Origin: Rikenellaceae bacterium
Lineage (GTDB): Bacteria > Bacteroidota > Bacteroidia > Bacteroidales > Rikenellaceae
Assembly: GCA_031262465.1 (NCBI GenBank)
Contig: JAISHQ010000019.1
Span: forward strand, 1-42,194
Direction of reading: 5' to 3'
Length of the DNA: 42,194 nucleotides
Position numbers and translations under genes: made by a program. This document shows positions 1-7,506 of this stretch, one piece after another. Each line of letters starts with the position of its first letter. Within the stretch, counting starts at the first letter, position 1. The notes beneath the pieces were generated by a model. The model searched no databases and was not told the DNA's origin. It saw only the letters and a list, made by a program, of their open reading frames with translations.

Positions 1-200
1 CCCTCCTGACGGGCTTTGATGGTGATGGGCACACCGTGTTCGTCCGATCCGCAGACCGAGATCACATCCGCGCCCTTGAGCCGCAGGTAGCGCACGTAAA
101 TATCCGAGGGGACATAAACCCCGGCCAAATGACCAATGTGTACCGGGCCGTTGGCATAAGGAAGCGCCGAGGTGATGAGGTATCTTTTGTACGATTTCAT
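1..200 (-). CDS. metG: Methionyl-tRNA synthetase, N-terminal fragment
   Basis: This is the first 66 codons of a class I methionyl-tRNA synthetase, which charges tRNA-Met in the cytoplasm. The protein opens [20 protein letters not shown] and continues into the class I signature HIGH within VHIGHLAG, then SDEHGVPI, all typical of MetG. The ATG is at 200-198 on the minus strand and the rest of the gene lies beyond the left edge. About 105 bp separate it from the fimbrial operon end. A minus-strand TATCTTCG just upstream of the start resembles a weak Bacteroidota -7 box, but no good -33 element was found. The identification is secure; only the length is unknown. Confidence 0.93.
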   Translation of the reverse strand, partial: MKSYKRYLITSALPYANGPVHIGHLAGVYVPSDIYVRYLRLKGADVISVCGSDEHGVPITIKARQE

Positions 201-305
201 AATCTTCGCAAATTCTTACGCGAAGATAACGCTTTTTTCTGAGCTGGCGGATATTTGGAGGAAATTTATTCCACCGGTGCCGACGGAAGTAATAGGGTGG
301 GTCTG

Positions 306-2291
306 TTACTCTGCCTCGACGGAGGCCGACAGATAGTCTTCTTCGCCGCCGTCCCGCGTAATGCCCAACGAGTAGGCAAAGCGATCGAACCAACCGGCTG
401 TTGTACCTGCCTCATAGACAACGTTTTCTACCTCAAATCCGCCGTCGAGAATCAGGTTGGTGGCGGAGCCTTCGGCGGTGAGCGAAACGTTATCGACCCA
501 AATATCGCCGACATAGTCCCCGAAATTAAAGGTGATCCGATCCAGCGTAGCGCCCGTAGGAGTAAACGGCGGCAGGCTTACTTCAGTCCACTGGGTCGTT
601 ACAGGAACCCCGCCCGGATACTCTTGGTTGGTGCCGTCGTCGTAGTTCGAGTCTTGCAGATAAATTGCCATCGAGTTGTAATTCGACGTTCCTTTTACCA
701 TAAACCGATAGGTATAGGTGGTTCCTGCCTCCAACGGCGTGGCCAGCTGATACCCGACCTGAGTGTCATAAACATTGGTATGCGCTGTACGATTGCTCAT
801 TTTCAGCGCGTGCTGACCAACTATCCAACTGCCCATGTTCTGATTTTTGAAGTTTCCGTTGAGAATCAGATTATTGGTAGAGCCTGCGGCGGTGAGCGAA
901 ACATTATCGACCCAAATATCACCGACATAGTCCCCGAAATTAAAGATGACTTTGTCCCTCATATCGGTAGAAGGAGTAAACGTCATGGTTTGTGGGGTCC
1001 ACTCGGCAGGTATCGTAATATAGTCCAAATAATCTTGGTCGACACCGCCATCGTAGTGCGAATCTTGCAGGAATATCTGCATCGCTTCCTCCCCCCGAAT
1101 GTGATTTCCTTTTACCAAAAAAGAATAGGTATAAGTGACTCCTTGGGTCAATGGTTTGGATAGTTTATACCAAACCTGAGCACCCCAAGCGTTGGTCTGG
1201 AGTGTTTTATTGGTCATTTTCAGGGCATAACCGCTGGGGGAAGCAACAGCAGGGAGCGGGACAACAATCCGATAGGTGATGCCCTGCCCCGGTGTCCACG
1301 TGGCCGAGGGGGTCGAGGGGCTTAGGGCAAAAGTCTTTATTTGTTGTTCCTCCGAGCCATCGCTCGGGTTAATCAGCGTATAGGTCAGCACAGCCTGCGC
1401 GGGAGCCGCCTCGGACGGGGCCGCCAGCCTCTGCGGGATCAGCATCAGGAATTGGCCGGAGGGGAAGAGTTTATTCCAATCATAGGGATCGCGTTGGGGC
1501 GGTGTGGGGTTAGTCACGCTGGCATCGAGCGGCGCGTCGATCAGCCCGCCGAGCCAACCGGGAACCATTGTATAGGTTGCCGGCCCCGATACCCCTGTCC
1601 AAAGAGCGGGGTCGGTGGGCGTTTTAGTCAGGTCGAGCGTACCGCTCCCGGCCACGTTGCGCACCTCCAATTTGTCGAAGCGCACGAGGTAGGAACTGCT
1701 CGTAGCTCCCGCCTCAAGCTCCAGTTTTACCTCGAAGTCGATTTTGGTCAGGGCGTGGTTCATCGCCAGCGGAACGGCACCGTCGGTCGAGGTGGCATAG
1801 GTCATGTCGGTATTCTTGCTCCACATCAGGTCGACCTGCCCGGCGATGGTGGTCGGGACGGTGTAGTCGATCGTCGGCGTGCCCGAGGCGGTGGAGAGTT
1901 CCAACACATCCTGCACATCCTCATAGGGCGAATAGGCGAAGAACGAGAGGCGGCGGGCGTTCGACGGCCAGTATTTGCGCCCCCCGTCGTAAGTCCATAT
2001 CCCGTTATTATCCAGATCGACCACCGCCTTGTTTTGGAAATAGTCGGGCAAGAGTTCTGCAGGAGCCACCGTGCCCAAATTACCCGTGTGGGAATAGCCG
2101 AACACGCCGATTTTGCGCAAGGCTGTGGAGGCCTCGCCCCGGGTGGCGGGCGATGTTTTGTCCGTGGCCGGAAATTGGGCGGCGAACACGATCTCCCTCT
2201 CCTGCCCTTGCGGGGGCAGAAACTCGTCTTCCCGCGAGCAGGCCACCGAGGCCAGCGCGATTAGGGACAGTATGAGGAGAAAGTGTTTCAT
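306..2291 (-). CDS. Fimbrillin-family lipoprotein with two C-terminal CBM-like repeats
   Basis: A 661-residue exported lipoprotein with a signal peptide and lipobox ending at the cysteine of LASVACSRE. Residues about 20-340 look like a Mfa/FimA-type fimbrillin: a Thr-Arg processing-like region (SPATRGE), a conserved FFAYSPYEDV block and the MNHALTKIDFEV motif common in Bacteroidales fimbrillins. Two homologous domains of about 130 residues follow (about 352-480 and 485-630). Each has an ALKM(S/T)N start and a shared FNFGDYVGDIWVDNVSLTA segment, resembling CBM4/9-type carbohydrate-binding jelly rolls. It is the last gene of the operon. A sugar-binding tip or accessory adhesin is plausible but inferred. 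The length is well above an ordinary fimbrillin because of the duplicated tail. Confidence 0.8.
   Translation of the reverse strand: MKHFLLILSLIALASVACSREDEFLPPQGQEREIVFAAQFPATDKTSPATRGEASTALRKIGVFGYSHTGNLGTVAPAELLPDYFQNKAVVDLDNNGIWTYDGGRKYWPSNARRLSFFAYSPYEDVQDVLELSTASGTPTIDYTVPTTIAGQVDLMWSKNTDMTYATSTDGAVPLAMNHALTKIDFEVKLELEAGATSSSYLVRFDKLEVRNVAGSGTLDLTKTPTDPALWTGVSGPATYTMVPGWLGGLIDAPLDASVTNPTPPQRDPYDWNKLFPSGQFLMLIPQRLAAPSEAAPAQAVLTYTLINPSDGSEEQQIKTFALSPSTPSATWTPGQGITYRIVVPLPAVASPSGYALKMTNKTLQTNAWGAQVWYKLSKPLTQGVTYTYSFLVKGNHIRGEEAMQIFLQDSHYDGGVDQDYLDYITIPAEWTPQTMTFTPSTDMRDKVIFNFGDYVGDIWVDNVSLTAAGSTNNLILNGNFKNQNMGSWIVGQHALKMSNRTAHTNVYDTQVGYQLATPLEAGTTYTYRFMVKGTSNYNSMAIYLQDSNYDDGTNQEYPGGVPVTTQWTEVSLPPFTPTGATLDRITFNFGDYVGDIWVDNVSLTAEGSATNLILDGGFEVENVVYEAGTTAGWFDRFAYSLGITRDGGEEDYLSASVEAE
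481..949. repeat. Intragenic direct repeat encoding the duplicated CBM-like domain end
   Basis: Bases 481-535 and 895-949 are near-identical 55-bp direct copies differing at about three positions. They encode the FNFGDYVGDIWVDNVSL segment at the end of each CBM-like domain. Weaker similarity continues to both sides, so the whole domain was duplicated. Such close DNA copies inside one gene can recombine to lose or gain a domain. Confidence 0.85.
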
Positions 2292-2316
2292 TTTACTTAA
2301 CTATGAATTGTTGTGA

Positions 2317-2344
2317 CCGCCGGGGGACGTTCAACCCCCGGCGG
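2317..2344. promoter_or_regulatory. Intra-operon GC hairpin between the two fimbrillin genes
   Basis: A perfect 10-bp stem (CCGCCGGGGG with CCCCCGGCGG) and an 8-base loop lie between the stop of the upstream fimbrillin (2391) and the start of the next (2291). There is no T-run after it on the minus strand, so it is probably not a simple terminator. A role in mRNA stability or in setting the ratio of the two subunits is possible. Confidence 0.55.
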
Positions 2345-2390
2345 CCTGTGTGTTTTCGCTCAAGCAAGCGAGCAAGCGAGGTTAGTTACT

Positions 2391-3491
2391 CTATTCTCTC
2401 AAAATCGGGTTAGGAGTCCCAGGAACTTCATCAGCATCCCAATCAGCCCAAGACAAAACATTTACTGTGAACGAGATCGGCGTTTCGCTGGAGCTATCCC
2501 CGGCAAATGTAAATTGGAAATCATAGCGTGTCCCGGCTTGGAACTTAAAGCCAATGGGCAACTTTAAGTTACGTTTATCCTTATCGTGAACCAGTTTACC
2601 ACTCCCGTCGCGCAGGCTGTAAGTCACTTCGACTATTTTTTGGCCTGCACTCTGCGGCAGTACCATCATCATGTCGTTGGCCGAAAGCAACTTGACATAC
2701 TCTCCGGCAGCCCCCACCGGATCAAGGGCAACGCCCGAGGCGGGAATACCTGCGATATAATCAACGTCATCATTGTTCGTAATACTCCATCTATCTTCGG
2801 CGAAGATGGCACCTGAGGAGGTGGTTTTAGTGGGATATGTAAATATACCGACGTTCTCCAATTCGAGAATTTTGATGCTGTGGATCACATAAATCAGCGT
2901 ACTGGTTTGCGCGTTTTGGTTGCGCCCCGAGAAGGTGACTGCCGAAAGGGCGTGGTTGAAATTTAATATCACTCCGCCTTTACCTTCGGTAGTAGTGCTC
3001 GCAGTTTTGTCGATCACAGCGGCGATCAACAGGTCGACCGCCCCATTGTTCACGCTCTGATTAACAGGAACAGTATAACCGAAAGATGCCCCTAAGCCAG
3101 AGAGGGTCAGATCGGTGGTCATGTTGATATCCTTGATAGGAGAATAGGCGTAGAAATTAAGCGTTTTGTTAGATTCAGTCGGAAAATACCTAACCGGAGA
3201 ATAGGTCCAAGAAGCACCATTTTTGTAGACAGGAACCGTCAAGAAATTGGCATCCGACAGCGTTGTTACACTCTCCGTGTTTGTCTCATACAAACCGGTC
3301 TGCAGGAAGAAGCTGGTCATGTTGCCATTGCGCACCGTGGCACGGGTCTGTTTGTCGACCACAGCGCGAAATTCGATTGCCTGTCCCTGCCCGTTAGCAG
3401 TCTGAGGATCAGGAGCGTTCTCGATGTCGTTCGAACATCCTGCCCAAAGGATGGTTGCGGCCACAGCCGCAAAAAGAAAGAGTTTTTTCAT
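2391..3491 (-). CDS. Fimbrillin-family lipoprotein
   Basis: A 366-residue lipoprotein. The signal peptide MKKLFLFAAVAATILWAGC ends at the lipobox cysteine. The mature part shows QTRATVRNG near residue 54 (an Arg where gingipain-like maturation occurs in FimA/Mfa pilins), a FYAYSPIKDI block and LNFNHALSAVTF. These are the standard landmarks of Bacteroidales fimbrillin (FimA/Mfa-like) proteins. It is probably a fimbrial shaft or accessory subunit exported via the lipoprotein route. It lies between the DUF5119 gene (77-bp gap) and the larger fimbrillin (99-bp gap containing a strong hairpin) and shares their orientation, so one operon is likely. Shaft, tip or anchor role cannot be told from sequence alone. 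Confidence 0.82.
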   Translation of the reverse strand: MKKLFLFAAVAATILWAGCSNDIENAPDPQTANGQGQAIEFRAVVDKQTRATVRNGNMTSFFLQTGLYETNTESVTTLSDANFLTVPVYKNGASWTYSPVRYFPTESNKTLNFYAYSPIKDINMTTDLTLSGLGASFGYTVPVNQSVNNGAVDLLIAAVIDKTASTTTEGKGGVILNFNHALSAVTFSGRNQNAQTSTLIYVIHSIKILELENVGIFTYPTKTTSSGAIFAEDRWSITNNDDVDYIAGIPASGVALDPVGAAGEYVKLLSANDMMMVLPQSAGQKIVEVTYSLRDGSGKLVHDKDKRNLKLPIGFKFQAGTRYDFQFTFAGDSSSETPISFTVNVLSWADWDADEVPGTPNPILRE

Positions 3492-3568
3492 TGTTTTGTT
3501 TGTGTTAAATGTAGGTTTAAAAAAAGATTGAGGTTTAAGTTTTAAAAAGGTAATTCATCATTCACTTC

Positions 3569-4540
3569 TCATTCCAGCGGAACGGCAATGTCGTTCCACT
3601 CGTTTAGTTTTACGTCCCAGCCGCCGTTTTCGTTGACCGTTCCCGGGTCGGGGATTTCGGGGATGCCGTTGGCGGGGTCGTTCTCGATCAGGATGTGGTA
3701 ATTAGTTCCGTCGGCGATCTGGCCGGTCACATCCCAAGTATATTGTACAATACCCTCGCCCGGCGTTTGGGAGGGGTAGAGTATCTCGATCGTAAAATTG
3801 TTCGTCACATCCAACCGGCCAAAGGTGCGGAAACTGCCCGTGACCGTCTTCTGCCCGCCATTGGCCTGCGCGTTGAAAAGCAGGGTCGACGGCTCGGCGG
3901 CCAGCTCGCCCGTGGCCAAAAAATAGGAGGCCGAGAAGCCCGAGATGGCTCCGCGCGCCGAAGCGATGAACTCGGCCCCGGCGACCCCGCGAATCTCGAA
4001 GGTGTAGGTCTTGACCGCGTCGGCCGGATACAGGTCGAAAAACTGCTCTTGGTCCGTATCGAGCACCGTATAACCGGGGTGGATGCCGACATGGAAATCG
4101 CCTCGGACTTGGTCGATCGTCTGCTCGTCGGGGAAAGCCCGCGAATAGGTCGCCCGGGTTAGCTCGGTCGAGACGGCCTCGATCAGCGCGGGGTCGTGCT
4201 CGTTGACAAACTTCAGGTTGTTGTCGGCGTAATTATAGGCAAAGGTCTGGTGCGTCGTCCCCGGCCTCAGCCACACAAGCCCCCCGTGAGCCGACACGTC
4301 GTCCTTGCCATAGTGTGGTGCCACATCGGGATTCAGGGAGAAGACGTTGATACGCATCCCATTGGCCGTGGGCACCGGCAGGCCTTCGGCCCAATTGATC
4401 CGCACGGTCACCGCTTTGGCCGTCGGGTCGGTAAAGCGAAGGTCGTACAGCTCCTTGTTTTGGCACGAAGCCAGACCCGCCGCCGCAAGTACCGCCGCGG
4501 CCAGATAAAACAAGAGGATATGGAGTTGTCTCTTCATCAC
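3569..4540 (-). CDS. DUF5119 domain lipoprotein of the fimbrial operon
   Basis: A 323-residue lipoprotein with lipobox LASCQ followed by NKELYDLRF, then a beta-rich domain beginning VRINWAEGLP. This opening (Cys, KELY, then V-x-I-x-W) matches the DUF5119 family, which in Bacteroides-type genomes sits directly upstream of fimbrillin genes and is usually regarded as a minor or anchoring fimbrial protein. Its start lies 3 bp from the stop of the DUF3575 gene, so the two are probably translationally linked. The gene is GC-rich, like the DUF3575 gene and unlike the more AT-rich 366-residue fimbrillin after it. Family assignment comes from recognition of the motif pattern, not a database search. 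Confidence 0.72.
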   Translation of the reverse strand: MMKRQLHILLFYLAAAVLAAAGLASCQNKELYDLRFTDPTAKAVTVRINWAEGLPVPTANGMRINVFSLNPDVAPHYGKDDVSAHGGLVWLRPGTTHQTFAYNYADNNLKFVNEHDPALIEAVSTELTRATYSRAFPDEQTIDQVRGDFHVGIHPGYTVLDTDQEQFFDLYPADAVKTYTFEIRGVAGAEFIASARGAISGFSASYFLATGELAAEPSTLLFNAQANGGQKTVTGSFRTFGRLDVTNNFTIEILYPSQTPGEGIVQYTWDVTGQIADGTNYHILIENDPANGIPEIPDPGTVNENGGWDVKLNEWNDIAVPLE

Positions 4541-4543
4541 CCT

Positions 4544-5971
4544 TTACCTCCTGTTTTTAGTCTCATTTTTGCCGCCGAGCAACCAAACCAGCGACACCCG
4601 TGCCCCGGTGGGGCCCCAGTAGTGGCGCGAGAAGGTGGCATCGCGGTAAAAAATATCCTGCATCGAGTCATAAATGTGGTAGGTTTGGTACTTCCCGCCC
4701 ACATAGCCCACCGACAAGCCCAATTCGAGGTTCAGACTGCGCCCAAGCCTCATCGAATAGCCGTAGGAGACCCCCGCCGAATAGCTCATGTTGCTCAGGT
4801 AGCCTGTCCCGGCGCCCCAACGCACATCGTAAGTGCCCGCCATGCCGTAAAGCCCAAGATAATGGCCCGAGAGCGGTGTTCGGCGCTCGCGGTTGCCCAG
4901 CCAATAACGCCATTCGAGGCCGAAGGCTTGGATGCGCTCGGCATAGTCGTGGCTCTTGTTGCTTGTCCACCACGCCCATTGTCCGCCGAACTCCAGCGAG
5001 TATTGTTCTCCAAGCATAAATTCCGCGCGCAGATCGGGCAACAGGGCCAAGTCGTAAAGCAGATTGCTCTTCACCGCCCAATAGTAAGGCTCGCGCGCCA
5101 CCGGAACAGCCGAAACCCACGAAGCCCCCGAAACCGCCGAAGCCTCCTGAACCATGTTGTCGATCCGGACGGGGCGGTCGATATAGACCGTGTCGGTCAG
5201 GTACTCCGTCACAACAATCGGCTCGGAGGCGGGTTGTTGTTTGGGTGCGGCGGGGGCAGGTGCGGGCTTGTAATAGATCATACAGGCTGTCGCCCCGCGC
5301 AGTTCGGGCAACAGGTGCTCGGCCAAGTATGCGTATGCCTCGCCCGCGCCGATGCGTTTGAGCGCCGCCCGTTTGGCCTCTTCGCCCAATGCCGAGTCCA
5401 GCGTGGCAAGCACCTCGGTGCGATGGGGTACATCGGCATCCTCCTCGACCATTCGCCGCAAGCCGGCCCAGTCGTTGCCGATCGAGAAGGTAAAAATCCG
5501 CTCGCGATCCAACGCCGGAAATTCCGAAACGAGCCACTCCTTGGCGGCCAGTGCGCGGCCTTCGGCCAGCCGTTCGTTGGCCTCGGTGTAACCCTCGGGC
5601 GAGGCCGCCGCCGTGATGGTGATAAAGTCCATTGCCGCCAACAGATCGGCATCCGACGCGAGGCGACGGATCATTTCCATATTTTGGGCGTTGTCCATAT
5701 AGTTCGGCTCCAGGCGCGTGCTGTTGACCCGGAAATAGAGGACAGACAGCCCGATCGAGTCGGCCGATGAGTCAGAACTTGGGGTGGGTGCAGATGCGCC
5801 GACCGGGCGGCGGGAGTTTTGGGCGATGATGCGGGCAATATCCTCCGGCGAGATACGGACAGAAGCTCCCGAACGATCGGCAATCAGCCTCATGCCCTCG
5901 GGCAACCGGCTTTCCGATCGTTGTTCTTGCCCCACAGCCCATCCCGAAACGAGCCACAACACAGCGGTCAA
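4544..5971 (-). CDS. DUF3575 / OmpA-like outer-membrane protein, first gene of the fimbrial operon
   Basis: About 475 residues. The N-terminal half contains an OmpA-like stretch (VLYFRVNSTRLEPNY, then ITITAAASPEGYTEANERLAEGRA) resembling peptidoglycan-binding OmpA domains. The C-terminal half is a classic DUF3575 beta-barrel (YWAVKSNLLYDLALLPDLRAEF, then WAWWTSN, then YLGLYGMAGTYD). DUF3575 proteins are commonly encoded with fimbrillins and may anchor them. The start is awkward: the open frame has no ATG. A TTG at 5971 gives a short signal peptide, but in-frame codons upstream (RKQAHIGFFLA) form a far better n-region, so an ATT start near 6010-6005 is possible. An A13 tract lies about 85 bp upstream of the TTG. 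Confidence 0.8.
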   Translation of the reverse strand: MTAVLWLVSGWAVGQEQRSESRLPEGMRLIADRSGASVRISPEDIARIIAQNSRRPVGASAPTPSSDSSADSIGLSVLYFRVNSTRLEPNYMDNAQNMEMIRRLASDADLLAAMDFITITAAASPEGYTEANERLAEGRALAAKEWLVSEFPALDRERIFTFSIGNDWAGLRRMVEEDADVPHRTEVLATLDSALGEEAKRAALKRIGAGEAYAYLAEHLLPELRGATACMIYYKPAPAPAAPKQQPASEPIVVTEYLTDTVYIDRPVRIDNMVQEASAVSGASWVSAVPVAREPYYWAVKSNLLYDLALLPDLRAEFMLGEQYSLEFGGQWAWWTSNKSHDYAERIQAFGLEWRYWLGNRERRTPLSGHYLGLYGMAGTYDVRWGAGTGYLSNMSYSAGVSYGYSMRLGRSLNLELGLSVGYVGGKYQTYHIYDSMQDIFYRDATFSRHYWGPTGARVSLVWLLGGKNETKNRR

Positions 5972-6055
5972 TGCAAGAAAAAAACCAATATGTGCTTGCT
6001 TTCTAATAATCTTAAAATGAAAAAAATACCTTACAGTCTCAAATCGTTAAACCAC

Positions 6056-6068
6056 AAAAAAAAAAAAA
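6056..6068. repeat. A13 homopolymer tract upstream of the fimbrial operon
   Basis: Thirteen consecutive A residues (T13 on the operon's strand) lie 85-97 bp upstream of the DUF3575 start. Homopolymers of this length are prone to slippage, and in a promoter region can alter spacing between elements. The surrounding 6000-6274 is AT-rich, holds the divergent promoters for this operon and rnhB, and also contains a small hairpin at 6084-6113 (GGTGTAAAGTT with AACTTACACC). No consensus promoter could be pinned down. Confidence 0.75.
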
Positions 6069-6274
6069 CTAAACTTGAATTTGGGTGTAAAGTTAAAAAC
6101 AGAAACTTACACCACCAAATTTTTTAGCATATTTTCATTATATATTGGCCTTATTTTGTTGTTTTTAAAGCCTATTTTTACTATTCTACGCCTTGCGAAA
6201 ACAGAGGAACAGCAAGCAAAAATCACTGGATTTTTACTATTTTTACCGATAGAATTTTATGCTTTAGACGAACT

Positions 6275-6871
6275 ATGCTTGAACCCTATTTTTCGCCCAC
6301 GGGCGTTGAGGCCGGATGCGACGAGGCCGGGCGCGGCTGTTTGGCAGGCCCGGTGTTTGCCGCCGCCGTTGTGTTGCCCAAGGATTTTTCGCACCCGTTG
6401 CTCAACGACTCGAAACAGCTCACCGAGAGGCAACGCGAGGCCTTGCGCCCGGTGATCGAAGCCGAGGCCATCGCCTATCAGGTGGCCGCTGTGGAGGCCG
6501 CCGAGATCGACCGGATCAACATCCTCAACGCCTCGTTTTTGGCCATGACCCGAGCCGTCGAGGGGCTGAAAAGCGCGCCCGATCTCCTGCTTATCGACGG
6601 GAATCGCTTCCGCAGCTCGCTCGAAATCCCCTATCGGTGTATCGTTCGGGGCGACGGCATCTATGCCTCCATAGCCGCCGCCTCGGTGCTGGCCAAAACC
6701 TATCGCGACGACTATATGCGGGCCATCGACCGCGAATTTCCCGTCTATGGCTGGCAACAAAACAAGGGGTACCCTACCCTCGCCCATCGCCGGGCCATCG
6801 CCGAGCATGGCCTCTCGCCACACCACCGCCTCACTTTCAACAGCGGCGGCGATCAGCTTACGCTGTTTTGA
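6275..6871 (+). CDS. rnhB: Ribonuclease HII
   Basis: A 198-residue RNase HII, which cleaves RNA in RNA-DNA hybrids and removes single ribonucleotides from DNA. The diagnostic metal-binding signature [12 protein letters not shown] is at residues about 16-27, followed by [12 protein letters not shown], the conserved DGNRF segment and [13 protein letters not shown]. The length is usual for the family. The ATG at 6275 begins just before the conserved core. The gene is divergent from the fimbrial operon, separated by an AT-rich region of about 300 bp, and is followed 42 bp later by a small membrane protein gene. Confidence 0.95.
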   Translation: MLEPYFSPTGVEAGCDEAGRGCLAGPVFAAAVVLPKDFSHPLLNDSKQLTERQREALRPVIEAEAIAYQVAAVEAAEIDRINILNASFLAMTRAVEGLKSAPDLLLIDGNRFRSSLEIPYRCIVRGDGIYASIAAASVLAKTYRDDYMRAIDREFPVYGWQQNKGYPTLAHRRAIAEHGLSPHHRLTFNSGGDQLTLF

Positions 6872-6913
6872 GGCGTTGAGAAAATGATTACCTTTGTAGA
6901 AAAGAATCAGACC

Positions 6914-7249
6914 ATGAAATTCAGCTTCAGCCATACCCCCAAGCCTCGGGCGTTCGATTACCGCCCCCGATACTATGACCCCGCCAAAGAGGAGTGGGAA
7001 GCGAAGAAAAAAGAGCTGTTGGGGAGTGACTATCAGGCCAAAGAGGAGCGGGAGTACCGCCCGGGGCAATACATCGGGGAGCTTCGCATCCGCCGGGGCA
7101 TCATCGCCAACCGGGACAAAAAGCAACGCCAACAAAAACGGACGTTGCGGAGCCTGATCTTCCTTGTTTTGCTGGCCGCCTTTGCCTATTGGCTCATCAA
7201 GACCGATTTTAGCAATTCGATTTGGGCGGTTTTCTTAAGCGGACAATAA
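6914..7249 (+). CDS. Small single-pass membrane protein, function unknown
   Basis: A 111-residue protein starting MKFSFSHTPKPRAFDYRPRYY. A charged N-terminal two-thirds (PAKEEWEAKKKELLG, then IRRGIIANRDKKQRQQKR) is followed by one hydrophobic helix near the C-terminus (LIFLVLLAAFAYWLIKT) and a short tail. This suggests a C-terminally anchored inner-membrane protein with its basic part in the cytoplasm. The ATG at 6914 is preferred over an upstream start at 6884, which would add ten unconserved-looking residues. Similar short proteins beside rnhB or mutL occur in Bacteroidales, but I know of no assigned function. Confidence 0.72.
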   Translation: MKFSFSHTPKPRAFDYRPRYYDPAKEEWEAKKKELLGSDYQAKEEREYRPGQYIGELRIRRGIIANRDKKQRQQKRTLRSLIFLVLLAAFAYWLIKTDFSNSIWAVFLSGQ

Positions 7250-7260
7250 TCGAGTCTAAA

Positions 7261-7418
7261 GACCTGAGTTCTGGATAAGCGAAGCGCAGAACAGAACTCA
7301 AGTCCTATTTCGGAGCACTTCCCGCTCGCGGGAAGGCGCGACACCTCCCTCCCCTACGCTTAGGGGAGGGCTGGGGAGGGGTGATCGAGCACCGTGTCGG
7401 CTCTAAAAAGAGCCGACA
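7261..7418. repeat. Array of four intergenic hairpins upstream of mutL
   Basis: Four separate inverted repeats follow each other: 7261-7273 with 7292-7304; 7318-7335 (TTCCCGCTCGCGGGAA core); 7347-7356 with 7361-7370 (CCCTCCCCTA/TAGGGGAGGG); and 7395-7404 with 7409-7418 (TGTCGGCTCT/AGAGCCGACA). None has a clear T-run, so only some may act as terminators for the gene ending at 7249. The block looks like accumulated short repeat units. Confidence 0.7.
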
Positions 7419-7500
7419 ACCTGAGCTTCGGATAGGACAAATAAACATAACACACAGGAACACACTAAATAATATATTTGTCTTATCCGAAACTCAGGTT
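7418..7500. repeat. 26-bp inverted repeat framing the mutL promoter region
   Basis: Arms at 7418-7443 and 7475-7500 are complementary at 24 of 26 positions and enclose 31 AT-rich bases. The right arm ends 6 bp before the mutL ATG and overlaps the candidate -7 box. Part of the arm (TTATCCGAAAC) recurs elsewhere in the window. Confidence 0.8.
7473..7480 (+). promoter_or_regulatory. Candidate -7 box of the mutL promoter
   Basis: TATATTTG matches the Bacteroidota -7 consensus TAnnTTTG and lies 27 bp before the mutL ATG, giving a predicted transcript start near 7487. No TTTG was found at the usual -33 spacing. It overlaps the right arm of the inverted repeat. Confidence 0.4.
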
Positions 7501-7506
7501 AATCCC

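Noticed and set aside
4196..5770. A 524-codon plus-strand frame opposite the DUF5119 and DUF3575 genes
   Set aside because: High-GC antisense shadow; the minus-strand proteins have recognisable families and signal peptides.
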